A DNA stretch of 6,803 bases from an uncultured Roseburia sp. (GCA_947564765.1 CANODN010000112.1:1-6803), one strand, 5' to 3'. Counted from the first letter of the stretch, positions 1-6,167 are shown. The notes: generated by a model from the letters alone, not told the origin. Program-made: numbers and translations.

Positions 1-754
1 AAAAAATACCATAACTATATGCCAAAACGGCAGGCTGTAAACCAGTAGTATAAGAATTAATCAAAACAAATAACGGCTCATCGGAAAGCAGGCCGGTACA
101 TAGTTTGAGAAATGCATGGATGGACTCTTCCATTTTCCAGATTTCTCCTTTGGGACCTCTTCCATAAGAAGGGGGGTCCATAATAATTGCATCATAATGA
201 TTCCCTCTGCGGATTTCCCGCTCCACAAATTTCACACAGTCATCCACTAACCAGCGGATCGGAGCATCCTGTAATCCACTGGCTGCTGCATTTTCTTTTG
301 CCCAGGTCACCATACCCTTTGATGCATCCACATGTGTCACGCTGGCGCCGGCCGCCGCTGCCGACAGCGTAGCACCACCGGTATATGCAAACAAATTCAG
401 CACCTTAACCGGACGGTTTGCATTTTTTATTTTATCGGCACACCAGTCCCAGTTCACGGCCTGCTCCGGAAACAATCCGGTATGCTTAAAGCTAAACGGC
501 TTTAATTGAAATGTCAGGTTCCGGTAATGAATATTCCACTGCCTCGGCAGATCAAAAAACTCCCATTCTCCGCCGCCCTTTGCACTGCGGTGATACTGCG
601 CATTTTTATGTTTCCAGCCTTTTTCTGATCGTTCTGTATTCCAGATCACCTGAGGATCCGGCCGTACCAGAATATACTTTCCCCAGCGCTCTAATTTCTC
701 TCCGGCAGAACAGTCAATGACTTCATACTCTCTCCAATTATCTGATAACCACAT
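1..754 (-). CDS. Class I SAM-dependent methyltransferase, COG1092 (RlmI-like) family, 3' end outside window
   Basis: The frame is open from ATG at 754 to the window edge, giving 251 residues without a stop; the C-terminus is missing. The Rossmann SAM-binding motif NLFAYTGGATL is at residues 120-130, the acidic end of strand 2 (HVDAS) at 141-145, and the catalytic-type motif DPPSYGRGPKGE at 193-204. These are typical of COG1092 23S rRNA cytosine methyltransferases such as RlmI. The N-terminus starts directly in the region before the methyltransferase fold (KLERWGKYILVRPDPQ) and shows no separate PUA domain, unlike E. coli RlmI, so the exact substrate is not assigned. The start is supported by GGGAAGGA about 6 bases upstream and by an in-frame stop (TGA) before it. 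It begins 21 bases after the mrp stop and is probably cotranscribed with it. Confidence 0.9.
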   Translation of the reverse strand, partial: MWLSDNWREYEVIDCSAGEKLERWGKYILVRPDPQVIWNTERSEKGWKHKNAQYHRSAKGGGEWEFFDLPRQWNIHYRNLTFQLKPFSFKHTGLFPEQAVNWDWCADKIKNANRPVKVLNLFAYTGGATLSAAAAGASVTHVDASKGMVTWAKENAAASGLQDAPIRWLVDDCVKFVEREIRRGNHYDAIIMDPPSYGRGPKGEIWKMEESIHAFLKLCTGLLSDEPLFVLINSYTTGLQPAVLAYSYGIF

Positions 755-775
755 ATGGATTCCTTCCCAAACTTC

Positions 776-1612
776 TTATTTCAGTGCATCAATTGCCGCT
801 GCAAGGTGCGGGTTTTCTGTTTCATGAAACCGTCCTTCATCCGCCGCCTTTGCAAGCTCTGGATCGATCGGCAGTTTTCCAAATACCGGAACGGAAAGCT
901 CTGCAGCCGCTTTGTCTACCTGGCTTTCTCCGAAAATCTTCATTTCCCTGCCGCAGTCCGGACATTTTATATAACTGAAATTCTCCACGATTCCAAGTAC
1001 AGGAATATGCATCATCTCTGCCATATTGTAAGCCTTTTTTACAATCAGCTGAACCAGCTCCTGCGGAGAAGTTACGATAATAATTCCATCTACCGGAATC
1101 GACTGGAACACAGTCAGCGGCACATCTCCGGTTCCCGGAGGCATATCCACAAACAGATAATCCAAGTCACCCCAGTTTACATCCGTCCAAAACTGTTTGA
1201 CAGCTCCGCCGATCACCGGACCTCTCCAGATCACCGGCGCTTCTTCGTCATCCATAAGAAGATTGATGGACATAATCTTTGTGCCATCTTTTGCAGGCAT
1301 GGCAAAGATCTCATCATCCGTTCCGTATGCAGGCCCATGCAGACCGAACATTTTGGGAATAGACGGACCTGTAATATCCGCATCCATAATTCCGACTTCA
1401 TAACCTGCTTTTCTCATAGCGACTGCAAGGGATGCTGTTACAAATGATTTCCCTACACCGCCTTTGCCGCTGACAACACCGATTACCTTTTTCACCGAAG
1501 AAGACGGATTGATCGGCTCTATCATACTCTGTGGATTGTTTTTGGAAGAGCAGCCTTCACAGCTTTCTTTTGTACAACTTGAAGCACTGCTGCATGTACT
1601 ATTTTCTGGCAT
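776..1612 (-). CDS. mrp: Mrp/NBP35 (ApbC) family iron-sulfur cluster carrier ATPase
   Basis: A 278-residue cytosolic P-loop ATPase of the MinD/Mrp class, a family that binds and delivers [4Fe-4S] clusters to apo-proteins. The deviant Walker A GKGGVGKS is at residues 49-56, the switch segment MDADITGPSIP at 76-86, and Walker B with DMPPGTGD at 156-163. The family's CxxC (CPDC, 217-220), which bridges a cluster in the dimer, is present. The N-terminus adds four more cysteines (7, 13, 18, 21) in a C-x5-C-x4-C-x2-C pattern before the ATPase domain. The open frame extends 22 residues further upstream, but ATG at 1612 is preferred because GAGGA lies 7 bases before it; the extension is cysteine-rich but has no ribosome site. 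A candidate promoter lies at 1716-1745, and the methyltransferase gene follows 21 bases downstream. Confidence 0.95.
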   Translation of the reverse strand: MPENSTCSSASSCTKESCEGCSSKNNPQSMIEPINPSSSVKKVIGVVSGKGGVGKSFVTASLAVAMRKAGYEVGIMDADITGPSIPKMFGLHGPAYGTDDEIFAMPAKDGTKIMSINLLMDDEEAPVIWRGPVIGGAVKQFWTDVNWGDLDYLFVDMPPGTGDVPLTVFQSIPVDGIIIVTSPQELVQLIVKKAYNMAEMMHIPVLGIVENFSYIKCPDCGREMKIFGESQVDKAAAELSVPVFGKLPIDPELAKAADEGRFHETENPHLAAAIDALK

Positions 1613-1642
1613 ATTTGATTCCTCTTTTCTGCATTTTATTTT

Positions 1643-1672
1643 AGAGCATGTCCAAAAATTACTTTCTGATAC
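1643..1672. repeat. Degenerate tandem copy of the adjacent palindrome
   Basis: Bases 1643-1672 match 1678-1707 at 23 of 30 positions with no gaps, at an offset of 35 bases. Shared blocks include AGAGC, TGTC, AAAATTA and TTTC. The copy has lost most of the dyad symmetry of its neighbour, which suggests an older, decayed unit. It lies between the palindrome and the mrp ribosome site, so it would be in the mrp leader RNA. Confidence 0.6.
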
Positions 1673-1675
1673 ACA

Positions 1676-1714
1676 CAAGAGCGTGTCTGAAAATTATTTT
1701 CCAACACGCTCTTG
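1676..1714. repeat. Palindromic hairpin between panT and mrp
   Basis: CAAGAGCGTGT (1676-1686) pairs perfectly with ACACGCTCTTG (1704-1714). After a 2x2 internal loop, a further 5 bp (GAAAA with TTTTC, 1689-1693 and 1697-1701) closes a TTA triloop. Neither strand has a good T-tract after the stem, so it is a poor intrinsic terminator. It starts about two bases after the -10 box of the candidate mrp promoter, so the RNA would begin inside or just before it. The symmetry and the decayed neighbouring copy suggest a dispersed palindromic element; a role as the 3' end of the panT transcript is also possible. Confidence 0.75.
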
Positions 1715-1715
1715 T

Positions 1716-1745
1716 ATTATAATACGAATCCCTGTTTATACGCAA
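1716..1745 (-). promoter_or_regulatory. Candidate sigma-A promoter for mrp
   Basis: On the minus strand a perfect -10 box TATAAT (1721-1716) lies 18 bases from TTGCGT (1745-1740), a partial -35 match. The -10 box sits inside a perfect 12-bp palindrome, GTATTATAATAC (1714-1725). The -35 box is just downstream of the panT stop. Transcription would start near 1709-1707, inside the hairpin at 1676-1714. The weak -35 match limits confidence. Confidence 0.5.
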
Positions 1746-1754
1746 GACTTCTCT

Positions 1755-2360
1755 TTATTCTTTTAACGCTGTCTGAAGTGCTTTTGAAATGGCACTTCCT
1801 ACAATAAAGCATACCACTGCCTCAACCACTCCGTTGATTCCTACAAAGGCAATGACAAAAGCCAGGGCATTGGAAGCTCCCATGGACTCTGCCAGTCCCT
1901 GAATGTAATCTGTCCTGTAAAAAAACAAAATCAGGCTTCCCATAAAAAAGAAGGTATTTAACAATGGACCCATCAGGTTTGCAATAACAACAGAAACTTT
2001 ACGAACAGCTGCAGCCTTCTGTAATCCCTGATAAATCAATCCGGTAAGGAATCCCATCAGCACCCTGGATACAACACAGACTACAAAGGTAGAAAGAGGA
2101 TTGATTCCAAGCAGAACTGCACCAAAAGGACTCATCCCAAAACACTGAATAAAACTGGTGATTCCAAATACTGCTCCCAAAACTGCTCCTGCCGCCGGTC
2201 CCAATGTCACAGCTCCCACTGTAACCGGAACAACAATCAGAGTAATCTCCAATCCAAATGTCCGAATATAACCGATCGGAGTAAATGCCAGCAATACAAT
2301 AATTGCCGTTAACAATGCCATTTCTACAAATTGTTTTGTTGAAAATTTTTTCTTTTCCAT
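1755..2360 (-). CDS. panT: ECF transporter S component, probable pantothenate-specific PanT
   Basis: A 201-residue, strongly hydrophobic protein with about six membrane segments (roughly 13-31, 36-53, 55-73, 80-112, 121-148, 165-194) and a basic N-terminus (MEKKKFSTKQF). Size, topology and sequence style (VPVTVGAVTLGPAAGAVLGA, then FGMSPFG at 74-80) fit the small substrate-binding S components of energy-coupling factor vitamin transporters. No EcfA or EcfT gene is nearby, so it would use a shared energising module encoded elsewhere (group II). Its place as last gene of a panC-panD-coaBC operon makes pantothenate the likely substrate; this comes from context, not from a binding residue. The ATG at 2360 has AAGG 8 bases upstream. 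An ATG two codons earlier (2366) is too close to that site. The first 37 bases overlap the 3' end of the panS-like gene in another frame. Confidence 0.8.
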   Translation of the reverse strand: MEKKKFSTKQFVEMALLTAIIVLLAFTPIGYIRTFGLEITLIVVPVTVGAVTLGPAAGAVLGAVFGITSFIQCFGMSPFGAVLLGINPLSTFVVCVVSRVLMGFLTGLIYQGLQKAAAVRKVSVVIANLMGPLLNTFFFMGSLILFFYRTDYIQGLAESMGASNALAFVIAFVGINGVVEAVVCFIVGSAISKALQTALKE

Positions 2361-3301
2361 AAACATATCCTTTCTTTTTTTCGGTTGCGGATTCCGGCAT
2401 AAAAGGTGCCGGAAATATTATGCCATACGGAGAAAATCGCTCCAGGCAAGGTTGCCAGCGGATTTGCAGCAAAATTAGCTGTTGCAAGGGAAATTGCCAG
2501 TCCGCTGTTTTGCATTCCCACTTCGATTCCGATTGCAGTCACTTTTTCTTCTTCCAGCTTTAAGCATTTTGCAGCTGCCGTCCCAAGCAGCAGGCCAATA
2601 CCATTGTGGATTGCTACTACGATCATCACAAGAGCTCCTGAGGTTACAATCTTTTCGGCATTGCTTCCAACAATTCCGGAAATGATCATCACAATTGCAA
2701 TGACGGAAACCAGTGGCAGAAAATCCCTGATTTTATCAATCTGCTTCGGAAGCAGCCGATATAACAAAATCCCTGCCAAAACCGGAAGCAGTACCACTTT
2801 AACTACGGACATCATCATAGTGAGCAGAGATACCTCTACCCAGGAACCTGCCAGAAAATAAACAAGTACCGGAGTACAAAGAGGTGCCAAAATAGTAGAG
2901 ACAATGGTCATCCCCACAGACAAAGGCACGTCTCCGCCTGCCACATAGGTAATGACATTGCTTGCCGTCCCGCCCGGACAGCAGCCCACCAGAATCACGC
3001 CAAGCGCCAGATCGGCAGGCAGATGAAACACCTTAGCCAGCGCAAAGGCTGCAAGAGGCATTACCGTAAACTGAAGCAGGCATCCGATCAGCAGATCCTT
3101 CGGCCTGGTAAATACGATCCTGAAATCCTCCGCCTTAATGGTAAGCCCCATTCCAAACATGGCAACCCCCAAAAACACTGTCGTATAATTGGTTGCCCAG
3201 GAAAATCCTCCCGGATAAAAAAATGCAATAACAGAAAAAACAATGATAATCACTGCTATATTATCTGACATAAAACTGCATATGCTTTTCATTCGATTCA
3301 T
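2324..3301 (-). CDS. panS: Bile acid:sodium symporter (BASS) family transporter, PanS-like
   Basis: A 325-residue membrane protein of the BASS/YocS group with about ten hydrophobic segments. Both crossover-helix signatures are present: CCPGGTASN at 107-115 and EVGMQNSG at 260-267. The residues that bind Na+ in the Neisseria ASBT structure all have counterparts, as I recall them: Q77, S114, N115, T132, E260, V261, M263 and Q264, at the same numbers here. Salmonella PanS, of this family, takes up pantoate or ketopantoate; position inside a pan/coa operon without panB or panE makes that the best guess for this protein. ATG at 3301 lies one base after the coaBC stop, with GGAGG 12 and AGGA 6 bases upstream, so translation is probably coupled. 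The last 15 or so residues (from KKER) are a charged tail encoded over the start of panT and may not be conserved. Confidence 0.88.
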   Translation of the reverse strand: MNRMKSICSFMSDNIAVIIIVFSVIAFFYPGGFSWATNYTTVFLGVAMFGMGLTIKAEDFRIVFTRPKDLLIGCLLQFTVMPLAAFALAKVFHLPADLALGVILVGCCPGGTASNVITYVAGGDVPLSVGMTIVSTILAPLCTPVLVYFLAGSWVEVSLLTMMMSVVKVVLLPVLAGILLYRLLPKQIDKIRDFLPLVSVIAIVMIISGIVGSNAEKIVTSGALVMIVVAIHNGIGLLLGTAAAKCLKLEEEKVTAIGIEVGMQNSGLAISLATANFAANPLATLPGAIFSVWHNISGTFYAGIRNRKKERICLWKRKNFQQNNL

Positions 3302-3302
3302 T

Positions 3303-4541
3303 CTATTTCCTGCCCTCCTTTCTTTGTTTCTGATTCCATATATCATACAGACGGTCAAGCAGTGCGTCTGCACAGGCTTCCTTCGTCAGCATACCAAGAT
3401 CCTCCTCTCTGTCTTCTGTGATCAAAACAAGATGATTGGTATCTGCGCCAAATCCTGCTCCCTGCTCCCGTATACTGTTTGCCGCGATCATATCTGCATG
3501 CTTCTTTTGCAGCTTCGCCCTGGAATTTAAGAGAACATGCTCCGTTTCCATAGAAAACCCACAGATACACTGATCCTCTCGTTTTCTCTTTCCAAGCTCT
3601 GCTAAAATATCTTTGGTACGCTCCAGCTCCAACAGCAGTGTACCCTCCCGCTTCTTCGTCTTCTCCGGATTTACTTCTTTTGGACGATAATCTGCAACTG
3701 CTGCCGCTTTGATGATCATATCCTGTTCTTTACACCGGTTTATAACCTCCTGATACATTTCTTCGGCTGTCGTAACAGAAACGCCGCAGACTCCTTTCGG
3801 AAGGGCAAGGGAAACCGGTCCTGTTACGAGTGTTACCTCTGCTCCCCGTTTTTTCGCCTGCTCTGCAATCGCATATCCCATTTTTCCTGTGGAATGATTG
3901 GTAATAAAACGGACTGGATCTAAATTTTCTCTGGTAGGTCCTGCCGTAACCAGAATTCGCAGCCCCGCCAGATCCTGTCTGCCCTTATCCTGCTCATCCT
4001 CTGTCAGTCTTTTTAAAATCGCTTCTACCAATACCGATTCCTCCGGCAGTTTTCCGATTCCTGTCGCATCACATGCCAGACGCCCTGTGCCGGGTTCTAT
4101 AAGCGTATAACCAAACTTCTCTAATCGTCTGATATTATCCTGTACAATCGGATTCTGATACATATGGGTATTCATGGCAGGAGCAATCATAACCGGACAG
4201 GTGGCGGCTGCAACTGCAGAGGTCAAAAGATCATCTGCGATTCCGTTTGCTATTTTTCCCAAAGCATTGGCCGACGCAGGTGCGATCATCATCAGATCGG
4301 CTGTCTGCCCCAATGTAATATGATGTATTTCAACAGGTGTCCTGCGCGTAAAGGTATCTGTTAAACAGGGATTTTTCGTCAATGTTTCAAAGGTGACCGG
4401 TGTAATAAACTGTGCCGCGTTCTCTGTCATAATAACATGCACATCACAGTGCTGCTTCACCAGCATACTTGCCACATTTGCCATTTTATAAGCGGCGATA
4501 CTTCCGGTAATGCCAAGCACTACCTTCTTCCCCGTCAGCAT
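3303..4541 (-). CDS. coaBC: Bifunctional phosphopantothenoylcysteine decarboxylase / phosphopantothenate-cysteine ligase
   Basis: A 412-residue cytosolic flavoprotein catalysing two successive CoA steps: CoaB joins cysteine to 4'-phosphopantothenate and CoaC decarboxylates the product to 4'-phosphopantetheine. The N-terminal CoaC domain (about 1-180) has the flavin-binding start GITGSIAAYK (10-19), the catalytic histidine in HHITLG (73-78), PAMN (121-124) and the active-site cysteine in GRLACDATGIGK (C157). The CoaB domain (about 192-400) has VTAGPTRENLDPVRFITNHS (198-217), AAAVADYRP (279-287) and the lysine cluster PEKTKK (292-297). Length is normal. The start overlaps the panD stop by 7 bases, with AAGGAG 4 bases upstream inside panD, so the two are translationally coupled. 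Confidence 0.97.
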   Translation of the reverse strand: MLTGKKVVLGITGSIAAYKMANVASMLVKQHCDVHVIMTENAAQFITPVTFETLTKNPCLTDTFTRRTPVEIHHITLGQTADLMMIAPASANALGKIANGIADDLLTSAVAAATCPVMIAPAMNTHMYQNPIVQDNIRRLEKFGYTLIEPGTGRLACDATGIGKLPEESVLVEAILKRLTEDEQDKGRQDLAGLRILVTAGPTRENLDPVRFITNHSTGKMGYAIAEQAKKRGAEVTLVTGPVSLALPKGVCGVSVTTAEEMYQEVINRCKEQDMIIKAAAVADYRPKEVNPEKTKKREGTLLLELERTKDILAELGKRKREDQCICGFSMETEHVLLNSRAKLQKKHADMIAANSIREQGAGFGADTNHLVLITEDREEDLGMLTKEACADALLDRLYDIWNQKQRKEGRK

Positions 4542-4936
4542 ACGACTCCTTCCGGCATCAACGCTCCATGCTTTTCATAATGGACCACGGAAGTAATCTG
4601 ATTTTTTTCATCCACAAAGACGACCTTCGGCGGATTTTCCTTTATCTCTTCCTTTGTCATCTGTGCATAGCTCATAATAATCACTTTATCTCCGGCAGAC
4701 ACCAACCGGGCTGCCGCTCCGTTCAAACAAATAATCCCGCTGTCCGCTTCTCCGGCGATTACATATGTTTCAAACCGCTCTCCGTTATCTACATCTGCAA
4801 TCTGAACCTTTTCATATTCCACAATTCCTGCCGCCTCCATTAATGTTTCATCAATGGTAATGCTGCCTACATAATTTAATTCTGCCTGGGTAACAATGGC
4901 GCGATGAATTTTGCTTTTTAAAATTTCAAGCGTCAT
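4535..4936 (-). CDS. panD: Aspartate 1-decarboxylase, pyruvoyl type
   Basis: A 133-residue proenzyme that makes beta-alanine from L-aspartate for pantothenate synthesis. Self-cleavage between G24 and S25 (NYVGSITID) would create the pyruvoyl cofactor on the alpha chain. K9, R54, Y58 and the NGAAA loop (72-76) fall at the same positions as in the E. coli enzyme. The C-terminus is a few residues longer than the 126-residue E. coli protein. ATG at 4936 is chosen because AAGGAG lies 8 bases upstream and because it gives the standard G24-S25 numbering; an in-frame GTG three codons earlier overlaps the ribosome site itself. It begins 12 bases after the panC stop and overlaps coaBC by 7 bases. Confidence 0.97.
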   Translation of the reverse strand: MTLEILKSKIHRAIVTQAELNYVGSITIDETLMEAAGIVEYEKVQIADVDNGERFETYVIAGEADSGIICLNGAAARLVSAGDKVIIMSYAQMTKEEIKENPPKVVFVDEKNQITSVVHYEKHGALMPEGVVC

Positions 4937-4948
4937 GATTTTCACTCC

Positions 4949-5794
4949 TTATACTTCCATGATAAAATTATCAATCAAACGGGTAGTCCCAATGAAAACG
5001 GCCATTGCCACAAGAACTCTGCCCTCCGCTTTTTCAATGGTCTCAATACTGTCCGCATCCACCATTTCCACATAATCAATTTTTGCCATAGGCTCAGCCT
5101 CTATCATTTCTTTCATTTCATCTAAAATAATACCCGCATCCCGCTCGCCCTGCTTCATCCGCGCTTCGCCATGGAATATCGCTTTGGAAAGCACCAATGC
5201 GGCTTTTCTTTCTTCTTCACTTAAATAAGTATTTCTGGAGCTTTTGGCAAGGCCGTCTTCCTCCCGAATAATCGGACAGCCTACAATTTCTATATTCATA
5301 TTCAAATCCCGCACCATACGGCGGATCACTGCCAGCTGCTGCGCATCCTTTTGTCCGAAATAAGCCCGATCCGGCGTTACAATGTGAAATAATTTACAGA
5401 CAACGGTACAGACTCCCCGAAAATGTGTCGGTCTGCTCTTTCCGCACAAGCCTGCGCTCACCTCTTTGGCTTCTACATAGGTAGAGAAATCCGATGCATA
5501 CATTTCATCCGGCTGTGGATGAAAAATCAAATCTGCTCCCGCTTTCTCACAAAGCCTTTTATCTTTCTCAATATCTCTTGGATATGTGGATAAGTCTTCA
5601 TTTACTCCAAACTGAATCGGGTTGACAAAATCACTGACAACAACTCTGTCATTTTCTTCCACCGCCCTTAGGATCAGGCTTTCATGACCTTCATGCAAAA
5701 ACCCCATAGTAGGCACTAATCCTACGGATAATCCCTGTTTTCTCCATGCTCCAATACACTCTCTGACTTCTTTGATTGAACCTGTGATCTGCAT
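4949..5794 (-). CDS. panC: Pantothenate synthetase (pantoate-beta-alanine ligase)
   Basis: A 281-residue cytosolic enzyme, the usual length, that joins pantoate and beta-alanine through a pantoyl-adenylate intermediate using ATP. The nucleotidyl-transferase HxGH motif is HEGH (34-37) within VPTMGFLHEGH. FVNPIQFG is at 56-63, GQKD at 147-150, and the KMSKS-like loop KSSRN at 185-189 in GLAKSSRNTYLS. The frame is open for another 49 codons upstream, but ATG at 5794 has GGGAGGA three bases before it and starts at the family's normal N-terminus (MQITGSIKEVR). It is the first gene of the pan/coa operon. A terminator at 5918-5889 sits in its leader, so it is likely controlled by attenuation or read-through. 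Confidence 0.97.
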   Translation of the reverse strand: MQITGSIKEVRECIGAWRKQGLSVGLVPTMGFLHEGHESLILRAVEENDRVVVSDFVNPIQFGVNEDLSTYPRDIEKDKRLCEKAGADLIFHPQPDEMYASDFSTYVEAKEVSAGLCGKSRPTHFRGVCTVVCKLFHIVTPDRAYFGQKDAQQLAVIRRMVRDLNMNIEIVGCPIIREEDGLAKSSRNTYLSEEERKAALVLSKAIFHGEARMKQGERDAGIILDEMKEMIEAEPMAKIDYVEMVDADSIETIEKAEGRVLVAMAVFIGTTRLIDNFIMEV

Positions 5795-5888
5795 AATTCC
5801 TCCCTTTCCGTTTGTCAGATAATATTTCCTGCACACAAATGCACCTGCAAAACCTGCTGCCTGCAGCTTCTTTCGGATGCATGACAAC

Positions 5889-5918
5889 AAAAAAAGTCCG
5901 GACTTCTCCTGTCCAGAC
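5889..5918 (-). terminator. Intrinsic terminator in the panC leader
   Basis: On the minus strand GTCTGGAC (5918-5911), a 7-base loop AGGAGAA, then GTCCGGAC (5903-5896) form an 8-bp stem with one G-U pair, followed at once by seven Ts (5895-5889). It lies 94 bases before the panC start codon. With no good promoter between it and panC, it is more likely a regulatory attenuator than a plain end of the upstream transcript. Confidence 0.85.
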
Positions 5919-6087
5919 ATACGATAAAAATCCCGATACAAAAAAGCCTTCTGCCATCAGCCTTCCTGCATATGAATACTGCTAAAATGTGCCGCCCATA
6001 CGGTGCAGCCATCTTTCATAAGAATTCATTTCCATTCACTTGTATGCTCTGGTACAGTTCCTTAGGATACCGTCCATTCAAATAATA

Positions 6088-6131
6088 TGTAACAGTTCAG
6101 ACAATCGGATTACCTTGTCTAAACTGCTACA
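6088..6131. repeat. 17-bp inverted repeat (hairpin) at the start of the pan operon leader
   Basis: TGTAACAGTTCAGACAA (6088-6104) and TTGTCTAAACTGCTACA (6115-6131) pair along all 17 positions, two as G-U pairs on one strand, around a 10-base loop TCGGATTACC. No T-tract follows on either strand. On the minus strand it begins right at the -10 box of the candidate panC promoter. It could stabilise the 5' end of the operon mRNA, end the preceding transcript weakly, be part of a leader switch, or be a dispersed palindromic element. The sequence does not decide between these. Confidence 0.85.
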
Positions 6132-6160
6132 ATAGTAACATACCATTTTCAGAAATGCAA
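6132..6160 (-). promoter_or_regulatory. Candidate promoter of the pan/coa operon
   Basis: On the minus strand TTGCAT (6160-6155) and TACTAT (6137-6132) are separated by exactly 17 bases, and a TG one base before the -10 box makes it an extended -10 promoter. It lies just after the stop codon of the upstream small membrane gene. The predicted start falls in the first bases of the 17-bp hairpin. Neither box is a full consensus match. Confidence 0.45.
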
Positions 6161-6167
6161 GAAAATA

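Larger units (their letters stand above)
5795..6131 (-). other. Long 5' leader of the pan/coa operon, no convincing gene
   Basis: From the predicted start near 6125 to the panC ATG there are about 330 bases that I cannot assign to a protein. They contain the hairpin at 6131-6088, several smaller foldable segments and the intrinsic terminator at 5918-5889. One smaller segment is GCTGC-A-CC with GG-GCGGC around GTAT near 6011-5990, with a bulged A. Another is CAGTATTC with GAAGGCTG near 5980-5957. A terminator between promoter and first gene, preceded by structured RNA, is the layout of a riboswitch or attenuator. I do not recognise a known aptamer core here. Open frames inside the leader (including one of 65 codons) have unnatural composition and no ribosome site. 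Confidence 0.5.

Noticed and set aside
755..1447. 230-codon plus-strand open frame antisense to mrp
   Set aside because: It mirrors a well-conserved gene on the minus strand, has cysteine/histidine/arginine-rich unnatural composition and no ribosome binding site. All other plus-strand frames in the window fail in the same way.
1613..1678. 22-residue N-terminal extension of Mrp (start at 1678)
   Set aside because: The upstream ATG lies inside the hairpin at 1676-1714 and has no ribosome site, while ATG at 1612 has a well-spaced GAGGA.
1999..2487. 162-codon minus-strand frame across the panS-panT junction
   Set aside because: It is an out-of-frame shadow of both genes with serine/tryptophan/cysteine-rich composition; panT and panS frames explain the same bases far better.
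4937..4945. GTG at 4945 as the panD start
   Set aside because: The GTG overlaps the AAGGAG ribosome site; ATG at 4936 is correctly spaced and gives the standard G24-S25 cleavage position.
5819..5824. TATTAT on the minus strand as a -10 box for a promoter just before panC
   Set aside because: The only TTG-type -35 candidate (TTGCAG) is 20 bases away and the transcript would start almost on the ribosome site; too weak to accept.
5795..5941. 49-codon N-terminal extension of panC (start at 5941)
   Set aside because: It runs through the terminator stem, lacks a ribosome site and does not belong to the PanC fold; ATG at 5794 has a strong GGGAGGA and gives the normal family length.
5815..6012. 65-codon minus-strand frame in the panC leader
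   Set aside because: It crosses the terminator, has a cysteine/arginine-rich composition typical of a non-coding frame, and has no good ribosome site.
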